DNA of 64,000 nucleotides from G963663495 sp963663495. GTDB taxonomy: Bacteria > Bacteroidota > Rhodothermia > Rhodothermales > Bin80. Below are positions 27,806-35,823 of the stretch, one piece after another. Where the stretch lies: assembly GCA_963663495.1 (NCBI GenBank), contig OY760427.1, positions 1-64,000 of the forward strand, given 5' to 3'. The translations under genes were made by a program, and so were the position numbers. Positions within the stretch are counted from its first letter, which is position 1. Every line of letters starts with the position of its first letter. Under the pieces are notes generated by a model. It had not been told where the DNA came from and searched no databases. It saw only the letters and a program-made list of their open reading frames with translations.

Positions 27806-29749
27806 GCTCAACGAAGGTCGGGGCCGAAACCCCGACGACACCGTTCGACCCACACGCTTATAGTCTGGTCGATGTGCGCTCAACGAAGGTCGGGGCCGAA
27901 ACCCCGACGACACCGTTCGACCCACACGCTTATAGTCTGGTCGATGTGCGCTCAACGAAGGTCGGGGCTGAAACCCCGACGACACCTCTATAAAGCACGC
28001 CCGCGTCAGGACCGCGTAGGACCGCTCAACGAAGGTCGGGGCCGAAACCCCGACGACACCTATGAAGCACGCCCTCCGGAGTACCGAGTAAGACACGCTC
28101 AACGAAGGTCGGGGCCGAAACCCCGACGACACTCGATCCACTTCGAGATTAACTCATCCAAGTGGTACGCTCAACGAAGGTCGGGGCCGAAACCCCGACG
28201 ACACCGCCTCTTCCTGAATCTGGTCGGGGCTGAACGGCCGTCGCTCAACGAAGGTCGGGGCCCGAAACCCCGACGACACCTGCTTTTCGGGGCCGGAGTT
28301 TTGGCTTGTGTGACATTCGCTCAACGAAGGTCGGGGCCCGAAACCCCGACGACACCCCTATCAGGCTGGATTTGATGGCTTTCGTGCAGCCCGCTCAACG
28401 AAGGTCGGGGCCGAAACCCCGACGACACTTCTGTCCAGCCCCGTGTGTGCACCAGCACAACATCGCTCAACGAAGGTCGGGGCCGAAACCCCGACGACAC
28501 CTGTTTTGCGTGAAGGATTATATGAGCCGTCAGCCCCCGCTCAACGAAGGTCGGGGCCGAAACCCCGACGACACAATACGACCATCCGACCCTACGCCGT
28601 AGTATACGGCGCTCAACGAAGGTCGGGGCCGAAACCCCGACGACACTTCCGGTGGTGCGGGTAATGTCCTCGCACTGGCTTCGCTCAACGAAGGTCGGGG
28701 CCGAAACCCCGACGACACTTTACAAACGCCTCGCTTTTTACCCAGTCAAAATCCGCTCAACGAAGGTCGGGGCCGAAACCCCGACGACACCCCTATCAGG
28801 CTGGATTTGATGGCTTTCGTGCAGCCCGCTCAACGAAGGTCGGGGCCGAAACCCCGACGATACTCCGTGAAGCCCTGGATTACAGATTGCTGATAGCGCG
28901 CTCAACGAAGGTCGGGGCCGAAACCCCGACGACACAGCCGCTTTTCCGGCATCCGCTTAGCCTGCATCAGCCCGCTCAACGAAGGTCGGGGCCGAAACCC
29001 CGACGACACTTCTGTCCAGCCCCGTGTGTGCACCAGCACAACATCGCTCAACGAAGGTCGGGGCCGAAACCCCGACGACACTTTGAGTCCGTCATACGGA
29101 CTACCTAATGCTTAACCGCTCAACGAAGGTCGGGGCCGAAACCCCGACGACACCTGGATGCTGCCGCCTCCAATGTGGACGCTGAAGGCGCTCAACGAAG
29201 GTCGGGGCCGAAACCCCGACGACACTTGCTAAATCGCAGATTACCGGCTTCCTCCGATCCTCGCTCAACGAAGGTCGGGGCCGAAACCCCGACGACACCG
29301 CGGCGGCGGCGGCGGCGGTTATCGGTGGTACTGGGCGCTCAACGAAGGTCGGGGCCGAAACCCCGACGACACCACAACCACATCCTGCAAATCGGCAACG
29401 GCTATCCCCGCTCAACGAAGGTCGGGGCCGAAACCCCGACGACACCCCGACGACACCCCGAACGCTTTGAGGCCGGTTCGATCTCATGGGGGGGCTCAAC
29501 GAAGGTCGGGGCCGAAACCCCGACGACACCCTCCAGCGTCGCCTCTGACAATGCCGGGGTCTTTAGCGGCTCAACGAAGGTCGGGGCCGAAACCCCGACG
29601 ACACCAATACGACCGCATAGCGATCCTTAATGCTTCACTCGGCTCAACGAAGGTCGGGGCCGAAACCCCGACGACACCTGCTTAAGCACCCTGCACTGGT
29701 CATAACCAAGACGGCTCAACGAAGGTCGGGGCCGAAACCCCGACGACAC
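27806..29749 (-). CRISPR. CRISPR array 2, 27 repeats of 36 bp
   Basis: The 36-bp repeat begins GCTCAACGAAGGTCGG and ends CCCCGACGACAC on the plus strand. I count 27 copies, 26 spacers of mostly 36-38 nt. The repeat has a perfect 7-bp stem GTCGGGG / CCCCGAC. By analogy with array 1 and cas orientation the minus strand is transcribed; the repeat then ends CGTTGAGC. Repeat variants (one base change at 27,950; an extra C at 28,243 and 28,319; GATAC at 28,828) cluster toward the low-coordinate end, agreeing with a leader near cas2. Spacer 27,842-27,877 is repeated in the next unit. The spacers starting at 28,356 and 28,429 recur at 28,792 and 29,010. The interval 29,446-29,493 is 48 nt because the repeat end is partly duplicated. 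Confidence 0.97.
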
Positions 29750-29946
29750 CCCCTAATCGGCCAAGAGTGCGTACGTGGCCGGAATTGGCACTCTATTCTG
29801 TGCCAATGTAAGTGCGTGTCAATACAGATACTGAACTCTTCGGGGCAGATTACCGCTGATAGCCAACAGAAAATCCCCAGAGACTGTTCAGGCGCTGGCT
29901 TCACGCAAGCAGGTTGCTAGAATCACCGAGGGTTCGCATCCCCCGC
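29750..29946 (-). promoter_or_regulatory. Probable leader of CRISPR array 2
   Basis: 197 bp between cas2 and the array with no gene. It contains a perfect inverted repeat, ATTGGCAC (29,784-29,791) and GTGCCAAT (29,800-29,807), with an 8-nt loop, about 35 bp from the first leader-side repeat. That position would suit a leader-anchoring or host-factor site. This is inference. The leader role depends on the inferred array direction. Confidence 0.5.
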
Positions 29947-30237
29947 TCAGAGTATCCAAGGCTCTCCAGGCTCGTGATAATCGGCACGGCCGAATTGGGT
30001 CCGGGCCTCAGTGATCCGACCCTTGAACTTGTATACGATCACGGAGTCTACCCGCTCGTCAATCACATCCTGCATTTCTCCCAACATCCGTGCCATACGG
30101 CTTGGGGACAAGCGACATTCGAAAACAGAAAACTGGACTCGAACTCCGTATTTCTCGCATACCTGCGCGAGTTTCCTTAGCCGTTTGGCACCCTGTCCCT
30201 CTGTATTTGCAATGTCGTAGGTGATCAGAACGTCCAT
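29947..30237 (-). CDS. cas2: CRISPR-associated endonuclease Cas2 (locus 2)
   Basis: 96-aa Cas2. The first strand MDVLITYDIANTEGQGAKRL carries the conserved Asp, and YGVRVQFSVFECRL is the second signature strand. It starts 6 bp after cas1 and ends 197 bp from array 2. With Cas1 and Cas4 it forms an apparently complete adaptation module, although its effector partner cas8 is interrupted. Confidence 0.95.
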   Translation of the reverse strand: MDVLITYDIANTEGQGAKRLRKLAQVCEKYGVRVQFSVFECRLSPSRMARMLGEMQDVIDERVDSVIVYKFKGRITEARTQFGRADYHEPGEPWIL

Positions 30238-30243
30238 GGCTAC

Positions 30244-31260
30244 TCATGTCATCACAAACGGTGGATACGCTGGCAGGTCTCCCCGGAGGTATCGTGCCAA
30301 GAGAGTCGCCTGAATTGAGGGGAGGGCCCATCGACCTACACGGCGTCCCAGCACGGTGTGTTGAAGTTCCGCTTCCTTATGGCGCTCCCACTCCTGGATG
30401 AGCACCTTCCTTCCGTCGTCGCTCAGGTACACTGCGCCTCCGGGCATCTCAACAAAACTGTCCTGTGCTATTTGCTGACGGCGAATAAGTGCGACGACGA
30501 ATCGGTCGGTAAGTGGACGAAGCTCTTCAGCAAGGTCAAGCGCAAGCGAGGCTCTTCCTGACCGTGGGCGGTGAAAGAAGCCCATTTGGTGGTCCAAGCC
30601 TATCGCCTCAATAGATCCGATGAACTCGGTAACCATAAGTCCGTAGCAAAAGCCTAGCATCGCGTTTACCGGGTCTCTGGGCGGTCTCCTTTGCCTTCCC
30701 GAGAACTGAAGTTTGCAATTTGCGAGGGCTCGACGGACCGCGCCAAAATGGATCCTGGCCGCGTCTCCTTCGATTCCGCGCACATGGTTTGCTGTCAAAG
30801 CCTCGGGCAGTTTGGCGACGCGCGCCAAAACATCAGAGGATCGACTGGCCAACTCAGCTGAAAGCGCAGCATCCTTTGTGTCCCGGCTCCAACGTGCAAC
30901 CACTCTTCGGCTGTTCTGAAGCTTAGCGGCAACGATGGCCTTGGACAGGGACAGCGAGAGTCGTACATCATCAACCGCACGGTACAGAGCCAAGCGCAGG
31001 TGGACATTGCCGCCCGTGGGCTGGCCAACTACGAAACGTATTGAGCCTCCCCGGCGCAATGCTGCAACACGAACACCGCGCCGGACACATGCCTCCAACG
31101 CCTGTGTAGTGATCTGTCCGCCTCCCAGTAATACCACGGCGTCTACAGCCTCCAACGGAATGCGCTGGTGACCGTCCGGTGAAACTACCAGGAGCGCGCC
31201 GCGGCGACTCTTTACGCGGGCACGATGACTGCGTATGTAAACAGTGTTCAGGTAACGCAA
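30244..31260 (-). CDS. cas1: CRISPR-associated integrase Cas1 (locus 2)
   Basis: 338-aa Cas1. It opens with the beta-rich domain MRYLNTVYIRSHRARVKSRR. The active site residues are the Glu in RGIEGDAARIHFGAV and the His and Asp in FFHRPRSGRASLALDLAEEL; NAMLGFCYGLMVTEF is the other conserved helix. It is stand-alone, unlike the fusion at locus 1, and overlaps the end of cas4 by 13 bp. It integrates spacers at the leader end of array 2 with Cas2. Since cas8 upstream carries a 3-kb insertion, transcription of cas4-cas1-cas2 may now depend on a promoter in or near the insertion. Confidence 0.95.
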   Translation of the reverse strand: MRYLNTVYIRSHRARVKSRRGALLVVSPDGHQRIPLEAVDAVVLLGGGQITTQALEACVRRGVRVAALRRGGSIRFVVGQPTGGNVHLRLALYRAVDDVRLSLSLSKAIVAAKLQNSRRVVARWSRDTKDAALSAELASRSSDVLARVAKLPEALTANHVRGIEGDAARIHFGAVRRALANCKLQFSGRQRRPPRDPVNAMLGFCYGLMVTEFIGSIEAIGLDHQMGFFHRPRSGRASLALDLAEELRPLTDRFVVALIRRQQIAQDSFVEMPGGAVYLSDDGRKVLIQEWERHKEAELQHTVLGRRVGRWALPSIQATLLARYLRGDLPAYPPFVMT

Positions 31261-31862
31261 CCGAAAACCTGTGTTTGTAAGTATCGCCTAGTTCTTTCGG
31301 GATCGGTTGTCAGCTTGGGCAAACAGTGAGGTCTTAACTGACATTCCCGGCAACGCTTGTCGTTGGGGGCTTCCGGGAGTTGCCCAGACTGCAATTGAGC
31401 GCGGATACGGGTGACGGCCTCCCGCACATGGTTTCGTAGATCAATCGAAAGGGTTACGCTAAGCCGTCGCCGGGGACCGCCATACCAAACCGCTGCCTCG
31501 GGTATCTCTACCCCAAGCATCTCTTCAAGACACATGGCTTGAGCGCAAACCTGCAACTCCGCCGCCGTTCCATGACGAACGCCGGACTTATACTCCACCG
31601 GACGGACCACATCGCCGACGAATTCGACCGCATCCGCCCGGCCGGAGAGCCCCAACTTTTCTGACCACAGCGGTATAGCACGTAGAACGAGCTTCCCACG
31701 TTCACGGCGAGCCTTGCCCGAGTCGACTCGCCGGTGGGCGCGAGACCCCCGCACGGTATGTGCGTTGTCGGCCCAAACGCCATCGCCATGAATCAGGGCG
31801 CATTGCCTCGGACAGTAGGCATAGTGTTCAATGGCCGAGATCGGAATTACAAGATCTTCCAT
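31248..31862 (-). CDS. cas4: CRISPR-associated exonuclease Cas4 (locus 2)
   Basis: 204 aa from the ATG at 31,862, chosen because it overlaps the cas8 stop as TGATG; an upstream ATG at 31,934 would lie inside cas8. The start MEDLVIPISAIEHYAYCPRQ has the first cluster Cys. The nuclease core follows with SGRADAVEFVGDVVRPVEYK, and the last Cys cluster is CRECQLRPHCLP. Cas4 trims prespacers and helps choose the PAM. It overlaps cas1 by 13 bp. It is separate from Cas1 here, a clear difference from locus 1. Confidence 0.93.
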   Translation of the reverse strand: MEDLVIPISAIEHYAYCPRQCALIHGDGVWADNAHTVRGSRAHRRVDSGKARRERGKLVLRAIPLWSEKLGLSGRADAVEFVGDVVRPVEYKSGVRHGTAAELQVCAQAMCLEEMLGVEIPEAAVWYGGPRRRLSVTLSIDLRNHVREAVTRIRAQLQSGQLPEAPNDKRCRECQLRPHCLPKLTTDPERTRRYLQTQVFGCVT

Positions 31863-32588
31863 CAAAGCCTCTCCGCTCCAAAAGCACTGGTTCTGTCTCC
31901 GGATCCTCGTTTCCGGTATCCGACGGTACGCCATCCATCATAAACTCCGACACTCGCCCAGCCACTCCGATCCCTCCAATTCCAGATGTCCAGCAGAGCG
32001 TCAATTCCGTAGAAGGCAAGCGGCTGTGTCCATACGGGCCACACAAAAAACTGTTCGGCTTGGCCGGCTGTAACTCGCTTCCATCCACGCTGGCAGGTCA
32101 GCGAACGAACTGACTTGTTGACACGGGCGTCAGTACCGGTGCCGCGGAACGGGAGCATGGCGAGGCCGAAGAACGAGAGAACCTCAATGACCGGATCAAC
32201 CCGATTAACCGTTTCGTCCGCTTGTGAAGCCAGACGTGTGACGTCGAACCCGAGCCCATTGCCTTTGATCCGGTTCGCAGTTCCACGCAATGAGTCGACC
32301 AATCGCTCAACCGTTGGATATTGTTCGTGCACCTTCAGCAGCCGATGATGCAGCCACTTGATTGTGCCTGGACCAGGCGGGTCAAAGGGAGCATGGGACA
32401 CCATTCCGTCGGCTTCGACATGCAAATCCGTAATGGTGGACGACAGTGTCCACGACTGGTCGGCAGAACGGGCGGCCTTGGTTCGAGCAATGAATGCGTC
32501 AATGGAAACCCGCCTTTTAACGGGAGTCGTGCCCCGCCAAGTTTCCGCAATCGGCAGGTCATTCAGCATCTCAACGGTGGGCCAAGCA
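31862..32588 (-). pseudogene. cas8: cas8-type large subunit, C-terminal part (interrupted)
   Basis: The last ~238 codons, from AWPTVEMLNDLPIAETWRG to FGAERL, of the protein that sits between cas3 and cas4 at locus 2. The reading frame is continuous with 35,646-35,823 once the IS4 element and one copy of the 8-bp duplication are removed, giving a protein of about 298 aa. Its slot is that of a small Cas8, or the so-called Cas3-extension / Csb3 protein of some I-G loci; the exact family is uncertain. Methionines just inside the fragment (MMDDLW) come from the IS end, so a product from here would lack the N-terminus. Confidence 0.8.
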
Positions 32589-32826
32589 CTGCCCTTCCCC
32601 CATAAATCATCCATCACGGTTCGATTGTTCGTCAGTTCTGGTCAACTCTCGCTGGCATGGCTGTCGGAATATCTCGGGTATTTCGGCCTGACAGGTATGG
32701 TGTGTGACTTGAGGTGAATAATGCCGTCCTCTCGTGCGGATACGCGATCTCTTCCTGCGCCGCTTCCACTGCCATTCTACCACTTCAGGTGCTTGACATT
32801 TCGCTACTTGTTTTTTATGTTGTGGC

Positions 32827-35133
32827 ATGTTTCAACGAAGTCAGGTCTTACGAACGCTCACCGCTCCCTGCAATGGAGAGCGTTTGGACAGGGTTCTTGC
32901 CGACGATCGTTGGCGGTTTCGCACGCAGATAGCGCGCGCTGTCTGTGAAGAGTTCGGGTTTGTTGATGCACGGGGCGAACCGCAGGTGAGCAACTGTGCG
33001 CAGGCTTTATCGAAGTTGGAGGCCCGGGGGAGGATTGTGTTGCCCAAGCCCGAGAATTGTAATGCGGCTAAGGCGGAACCGCGTAGGCGCGAGGAGCGGG
33101 TACCGGATCCGATAGCGTTACCGGACACGGTACACGGTGTCCGGGGGTTGACGATTGAGTTGGTTGAGACGGACGAGCAGCGTATGGTGTGGAACACGTT
33201 GCTGCACTTTGAGCATCCGAGGCGTACGACCACATTTGTGGGAGCGCAGGTACGCTATCTGATAGGCAGTGCCCATGGTTACCTGGGAGCGGTGGGATTT
33301 TCGGCGGCGGCGTTGTGCCTGGCGCCCAGAGAGCACTGGATGGCGTGGAGTGATGAGCAGCGCAAGGCGCATTTGCACCGTGTGGTGTGTTTGAGTCGTT
33401 TTCTGATACGGGGGCAGTGTCAGGATTTGGCCAGCCATGTACTGGGTAAGGTATTGATACGGTTGGCGGATGATTTTCAGGCACGGTACTGTTACCGTCC
33501 CTGGGTTGTCGAAACGTATGTGGATCCCCAAGGGGAAGGAGCGTGTTTTGAGGTGAACAATTTTGTATTGATCGGCCATACCGCAGGCGGAAAGCGGCAC
33601 AAGGAGGCAAAGGAAGAGGATCCCAAGGGGCTGTATGTATACGAGTTGGACAAAGAATGGCGCGGGACCTTGGGGGAACCGGAGGAGGAGTTGCGTCCGG
33701 TGAGGGATCCGCACGAGGGGATTGACAGTGCGCAGTGGGCCGAAACGGAGTTTGGCGGAGCGCCATTGGGAGACAGGCGGTTGTCTGTGCGACTGGTAAA
33801 GAGTACGTCCATGTTGGCCGATGTGATAGGCCACAGCATTACCGCGCATACGGATGCGGACCGCGCGGCGGTGAAGGGGCATTACCGGTTATTGGAGAGC
33901 AAGAAGGACAAAACGGTAACGCCGGAGAACATATTGGCGCCGCATCGTGGGCGTACGATAGAGCGCATGCGTAGCCAGGAGACCGTGTTATGCATCCAGG
34001 ACACGACGAAGTTGCGGTACAGTACGCGGCCGGCGTGTACGGATTTGGAGGTAATAGGGAGTAATCAGACGACGGCGAAGACGCTGGGGTTGCCGTTGCA
34101 TGCGACGCTGGTGGTGACGGAGGATGGATTGACGTTGGGGGTGTTGCGTGGCAGCTTCAAGGATCCGGAGGAGGGTCCGCATGCTCCGCGGACGCAGCAG
34201 TGGATAGACGGGTTCAAGGATATATGCGAGGCGGCGGAGCTGTCCGGCGAGACGCAGGTGATCTGTGTTGCGGACCGGGAGGCGGACAGCTTTGCTATGT
34301 TTGCCGAGCAGCGCAGACAGGGTAAGGCGGAGGTATTGATACGAGCGAAGCATGATCGCAAGCTGTTGGATGATCGCAAGCTGTTTGCGGTAATGCGCAG
34401 TGGTAAGGCTCCGGGGAATGTGGAGATAGAGATACAGCGGGTGACGGCGCGCAAGAAGCAGGCGCGCAAGCAGGCACGGAAGGGTCGCAGTTACCGGATG
34501 GTCAATGCGGAGGTACGCTACGGGAGGTTCTTGTTGCCGGATCCGAAGAACGAGGAGGAGCCGGTGGTGATGTACGGGGTGCATGTGTTGGAGGTGGAGC
34601 CTCCGGGGGATGCGCTGCCGGTGGAGTGGATGCTATTGACCAGCATGGAGGTAGGGAGCGTAGCGGATGCACGGCGGGTGTTGGCAATGTATCTCAAGCG
34701 GTGGCGGGTGGAAGACTTCTTCCGCGTGCTCAAGAGTGGGTGCAAGGTAGAGCGTTTGGGTCTGCGTACCTCGTTGCGTCTGCAGCGAGCAATAACGATG
34801 TATTGTGTGATATCCTGGCGCGTCATGACCTTGGTGCAATTGGGTCGGGAGGTGCCGGAGCTGGACGCGGATGTCTTTTTCACGGAGATGGAGCTGCGAT
34901 TCTTGGATGGATATGCAGCACGGGTAAAGCTGCCGAAGCCCAGTACTTTGGGAGCTGCTATCCTGATCGTAGCGGTGCTCGGCGGTTATCAGAACCGCAC
35001 TCGTGATGGACCGGTGGGTTACCAGATCATGTGGCGTGGCCTAGAGAGGTTACACCTAATGACATTGGGATACGAGGTAAGAGACGAACAATTGAGTGCA
35101 TGTTCGCACGGGAATTCATCTGGGTTCATATAA
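32827..35133 (+). CDS. Fusion of DruA-like (DUF4338) domain and IS4/Tn5-type transposase
   Basis: 768 aa. Residues about 95-285 match the DUF4338 family, to which DruA of the Druantia anti-phage system belongs: LIGSAHGYLGAVGFSAAALC, HLHRVVCLSRFLIRG, LASHVLGKVL, YRPWVVETYVD and the GxxxGKRHKEAK segment. Residues about 298-380 are the Tn5-like DNA-binding region (AQWAETEFGGAPLGDRRLSV). The catalytic domain follows with D392 (CIQDTTKLRY), D483 (CVADREADSF) and a complete Y-(2)-R-(3)-E-(6)-K signature at Y622, R625, E629 and K636. It looks intact and active. It would move the surrounding element; what the DruA part adds is unknown. Transcription is opposite to the interrupted cas operon. Confidence 0.9.
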   Translation: MFQRSQVLRTLTAPCNGERLDRVLADDRWRFRTQIARAVCEEFGFVDARGEPQVSNCAQALSKLEARGRIVLPKPENCNAAKAEPRRREERVPDPIALPDTVHGVRGLTIELVETDEQRMVWNTLLHFEHPRRTTTFVGAQVRYLIGSAHGYLGAVGFSAAALCLAPREHWMAWSDEQRKAHLHRVVCLSRFLIRGQCQDLASHVLGKVLIRLADDFQARYCYRPWVVETYVDPQGEGACFEVNNFVLIGHTAGGKRHKEAKEEDPKGLYVYELDKEWRGTLGEPEEELRPVRDPHEGIDSAQWAETEFGGAPLGDRRLSVRLVKSTSMLADVIGHSITAHTDADRAAVKGHYRLLESKKDKTVTPENILAPHRGRTIERMRSQETVLCIQDTTKLRYSTRPACTDLEVIGSNQTTAKTLGLPLHATLVVTEDGLTLGVLRGSFKDPEEGPHAPRTQQWIDGFKDICEAAELSGETQVICVADREADSFAMFAEQRRQGKAEVLIRAKHDRKLLDDRKLFAVMRSGKAPGNVEIEIQRVTARKKQARKQARKGRSYRMVNAEVRYGRFLLPDPKNEEEPVVMYGVHVLEVEPPGDALPVEWMLLTSMEVGSVADARRVLAMYLKRWRVEDFFRVLKSGCKVERLGLRTSLRLQRAITMYCVISWRVMTLVQLGREVPELDADVFFTEMELRFLDGYAARVKLPKPSTLGAAILIVAVLGGYQNRTRDGPVGYQIMWRGLERLHLMTLGYEVRDEQLSACSHGNSSGFI

Positions 35134-35306
35134 ATGGCATATCAACCTGCCTGATGTGGGCCTATGCCCCAGTGGCTACACCTGCGTGAGCGTGCGGTGA
35201 ACTTGCATCTTGATTAGGTGACGGGTTCTGTAGAGCTTACCCGTAGACGTGAGAACCCAGACCCCGGACCGCCCGCCTGGTACAGCCCAGACGTACGGCG
35301 GAAGAG

Positions 35307-35450
35307 ATGTTTCCGCTGGTAGAGCAGTATAACGAAAGGACCCGGTCCGCAGCGGCGTCTTACGCAGAGCAGGGCATCTCGTACGGACCGTTGAATTACT
35401 GGAGGCAGAAGTATCGCCAGGAGACTGCAGCCGAGGGTTCGTGGATGTAG
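35307..35450 (+). CDS. Small TnpA-like HTH protein in the IS4-DruA element
   Basis: 47-aa frame from the ATG at 35,307 (MFPLVEQYNERTRSAAASY, then GISYGPLNYWRQKYRQE), open upstream through VQPRRTAEE. It resembles the HTH of IS66 TnpA-type accessory proteins. The same frame is preserved in the remnant at 26,513-26,656 with mostly conservative changes, which supports coding. It may be a DNA-binding accessory protein or a relict of an older IS66 insertion. Confidence 0.45.
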   Translation: MFPLVEQYNERTRSAAASYAEQGISYGPLNYWRQKYRQETAAEGSWM

Positions 35451-35645
35451 GCAATGCAGCGCCAAGGGAAGCGGCGCAGGAAGAGATCGCGTATCCGCAC
35501 GAGAGGATGGCATTATTCACCTCAAGTCACACACCATACCTGTTAGGCCGAAATACCCGAGATATTCCGACAGCCATGCCAGCGATATTTGACCATACCT
35601 GACGAACAATCGAACCGTGATGGATGATTTATGGGTACAGGGCAG

Positions 35646-35823
35646 GCCAAGCATCAGCCAGAAGCTTGGCGGGGGACACGCTTTCGGCGCACAACACGGC
35701 TCGCGGCAATTTGTCTGGTGTCCAGCGTAATGTGAGGCTCGGCTCAAGCTGAGTCGCTCCTACCGCTGCCAACCAGCCATTCACCCATGATGCCGGCAAG
35801 CCCGAACAGATCATCTCCACCAT
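35646..35823 (-). pseudogene. cas8: cas8-type large subunit, N-terminal part (interrupted)
   Basis: About the first 60 codons, MVEMICSGLPASWVNGWLAA to LLADAWP, of the locus 2 cas8. The start ATG overlaps the cas3 stop (TGATG), so the two genes were translationally coupled. An opening of the form GLPxxWxxGWLAALG is typical of Cas8-type proteins in I-G-like loci. The frame ends in a TAA supplied by the IS4 end (ALYP then stop). A truncated 64-aa peptide is all that can be made from this start. Confidence 0.8.

Larger units (their letters stand above)
32589..35645 (+). mobile_element. Complete IS4-family element with DruA-transposase fusion
   Basis: A 3,057-bp element inserted in cas8 of locus 2. 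It is flanked by GCCAAGCA (32,581-32,588 and 35,646-35,653). The ends begin CTGCCC and form imperfect inverted repeats about 179 bp long (to about 32,767 and from about 35,467), unusually long for an IS4 relative. They share CCCATAAATCATCCATCACG and TGGCATGGCTGTCGGAATAT. Cargo is the 768-aa fusion transposase (32,827-35,133) and a small TnpA-like frame (35,307-35,450). A deleted relative lies at 26,319-27,050. Confidence 0.9.

Noticed and set aside
27725..29630. Open frames repeating AQRRSGPKPRRH or SSGFRPRPSLS
   Set aside because: They arise from the array 2 repeat and are not genes.
33068..34584. Leftward open frames of 198-254 codons opposite the IS4-DruA gene
   Set aside because: Antisense shadows of a GC-rich coding sequence with Pro/Leu/His-rich products and no family.
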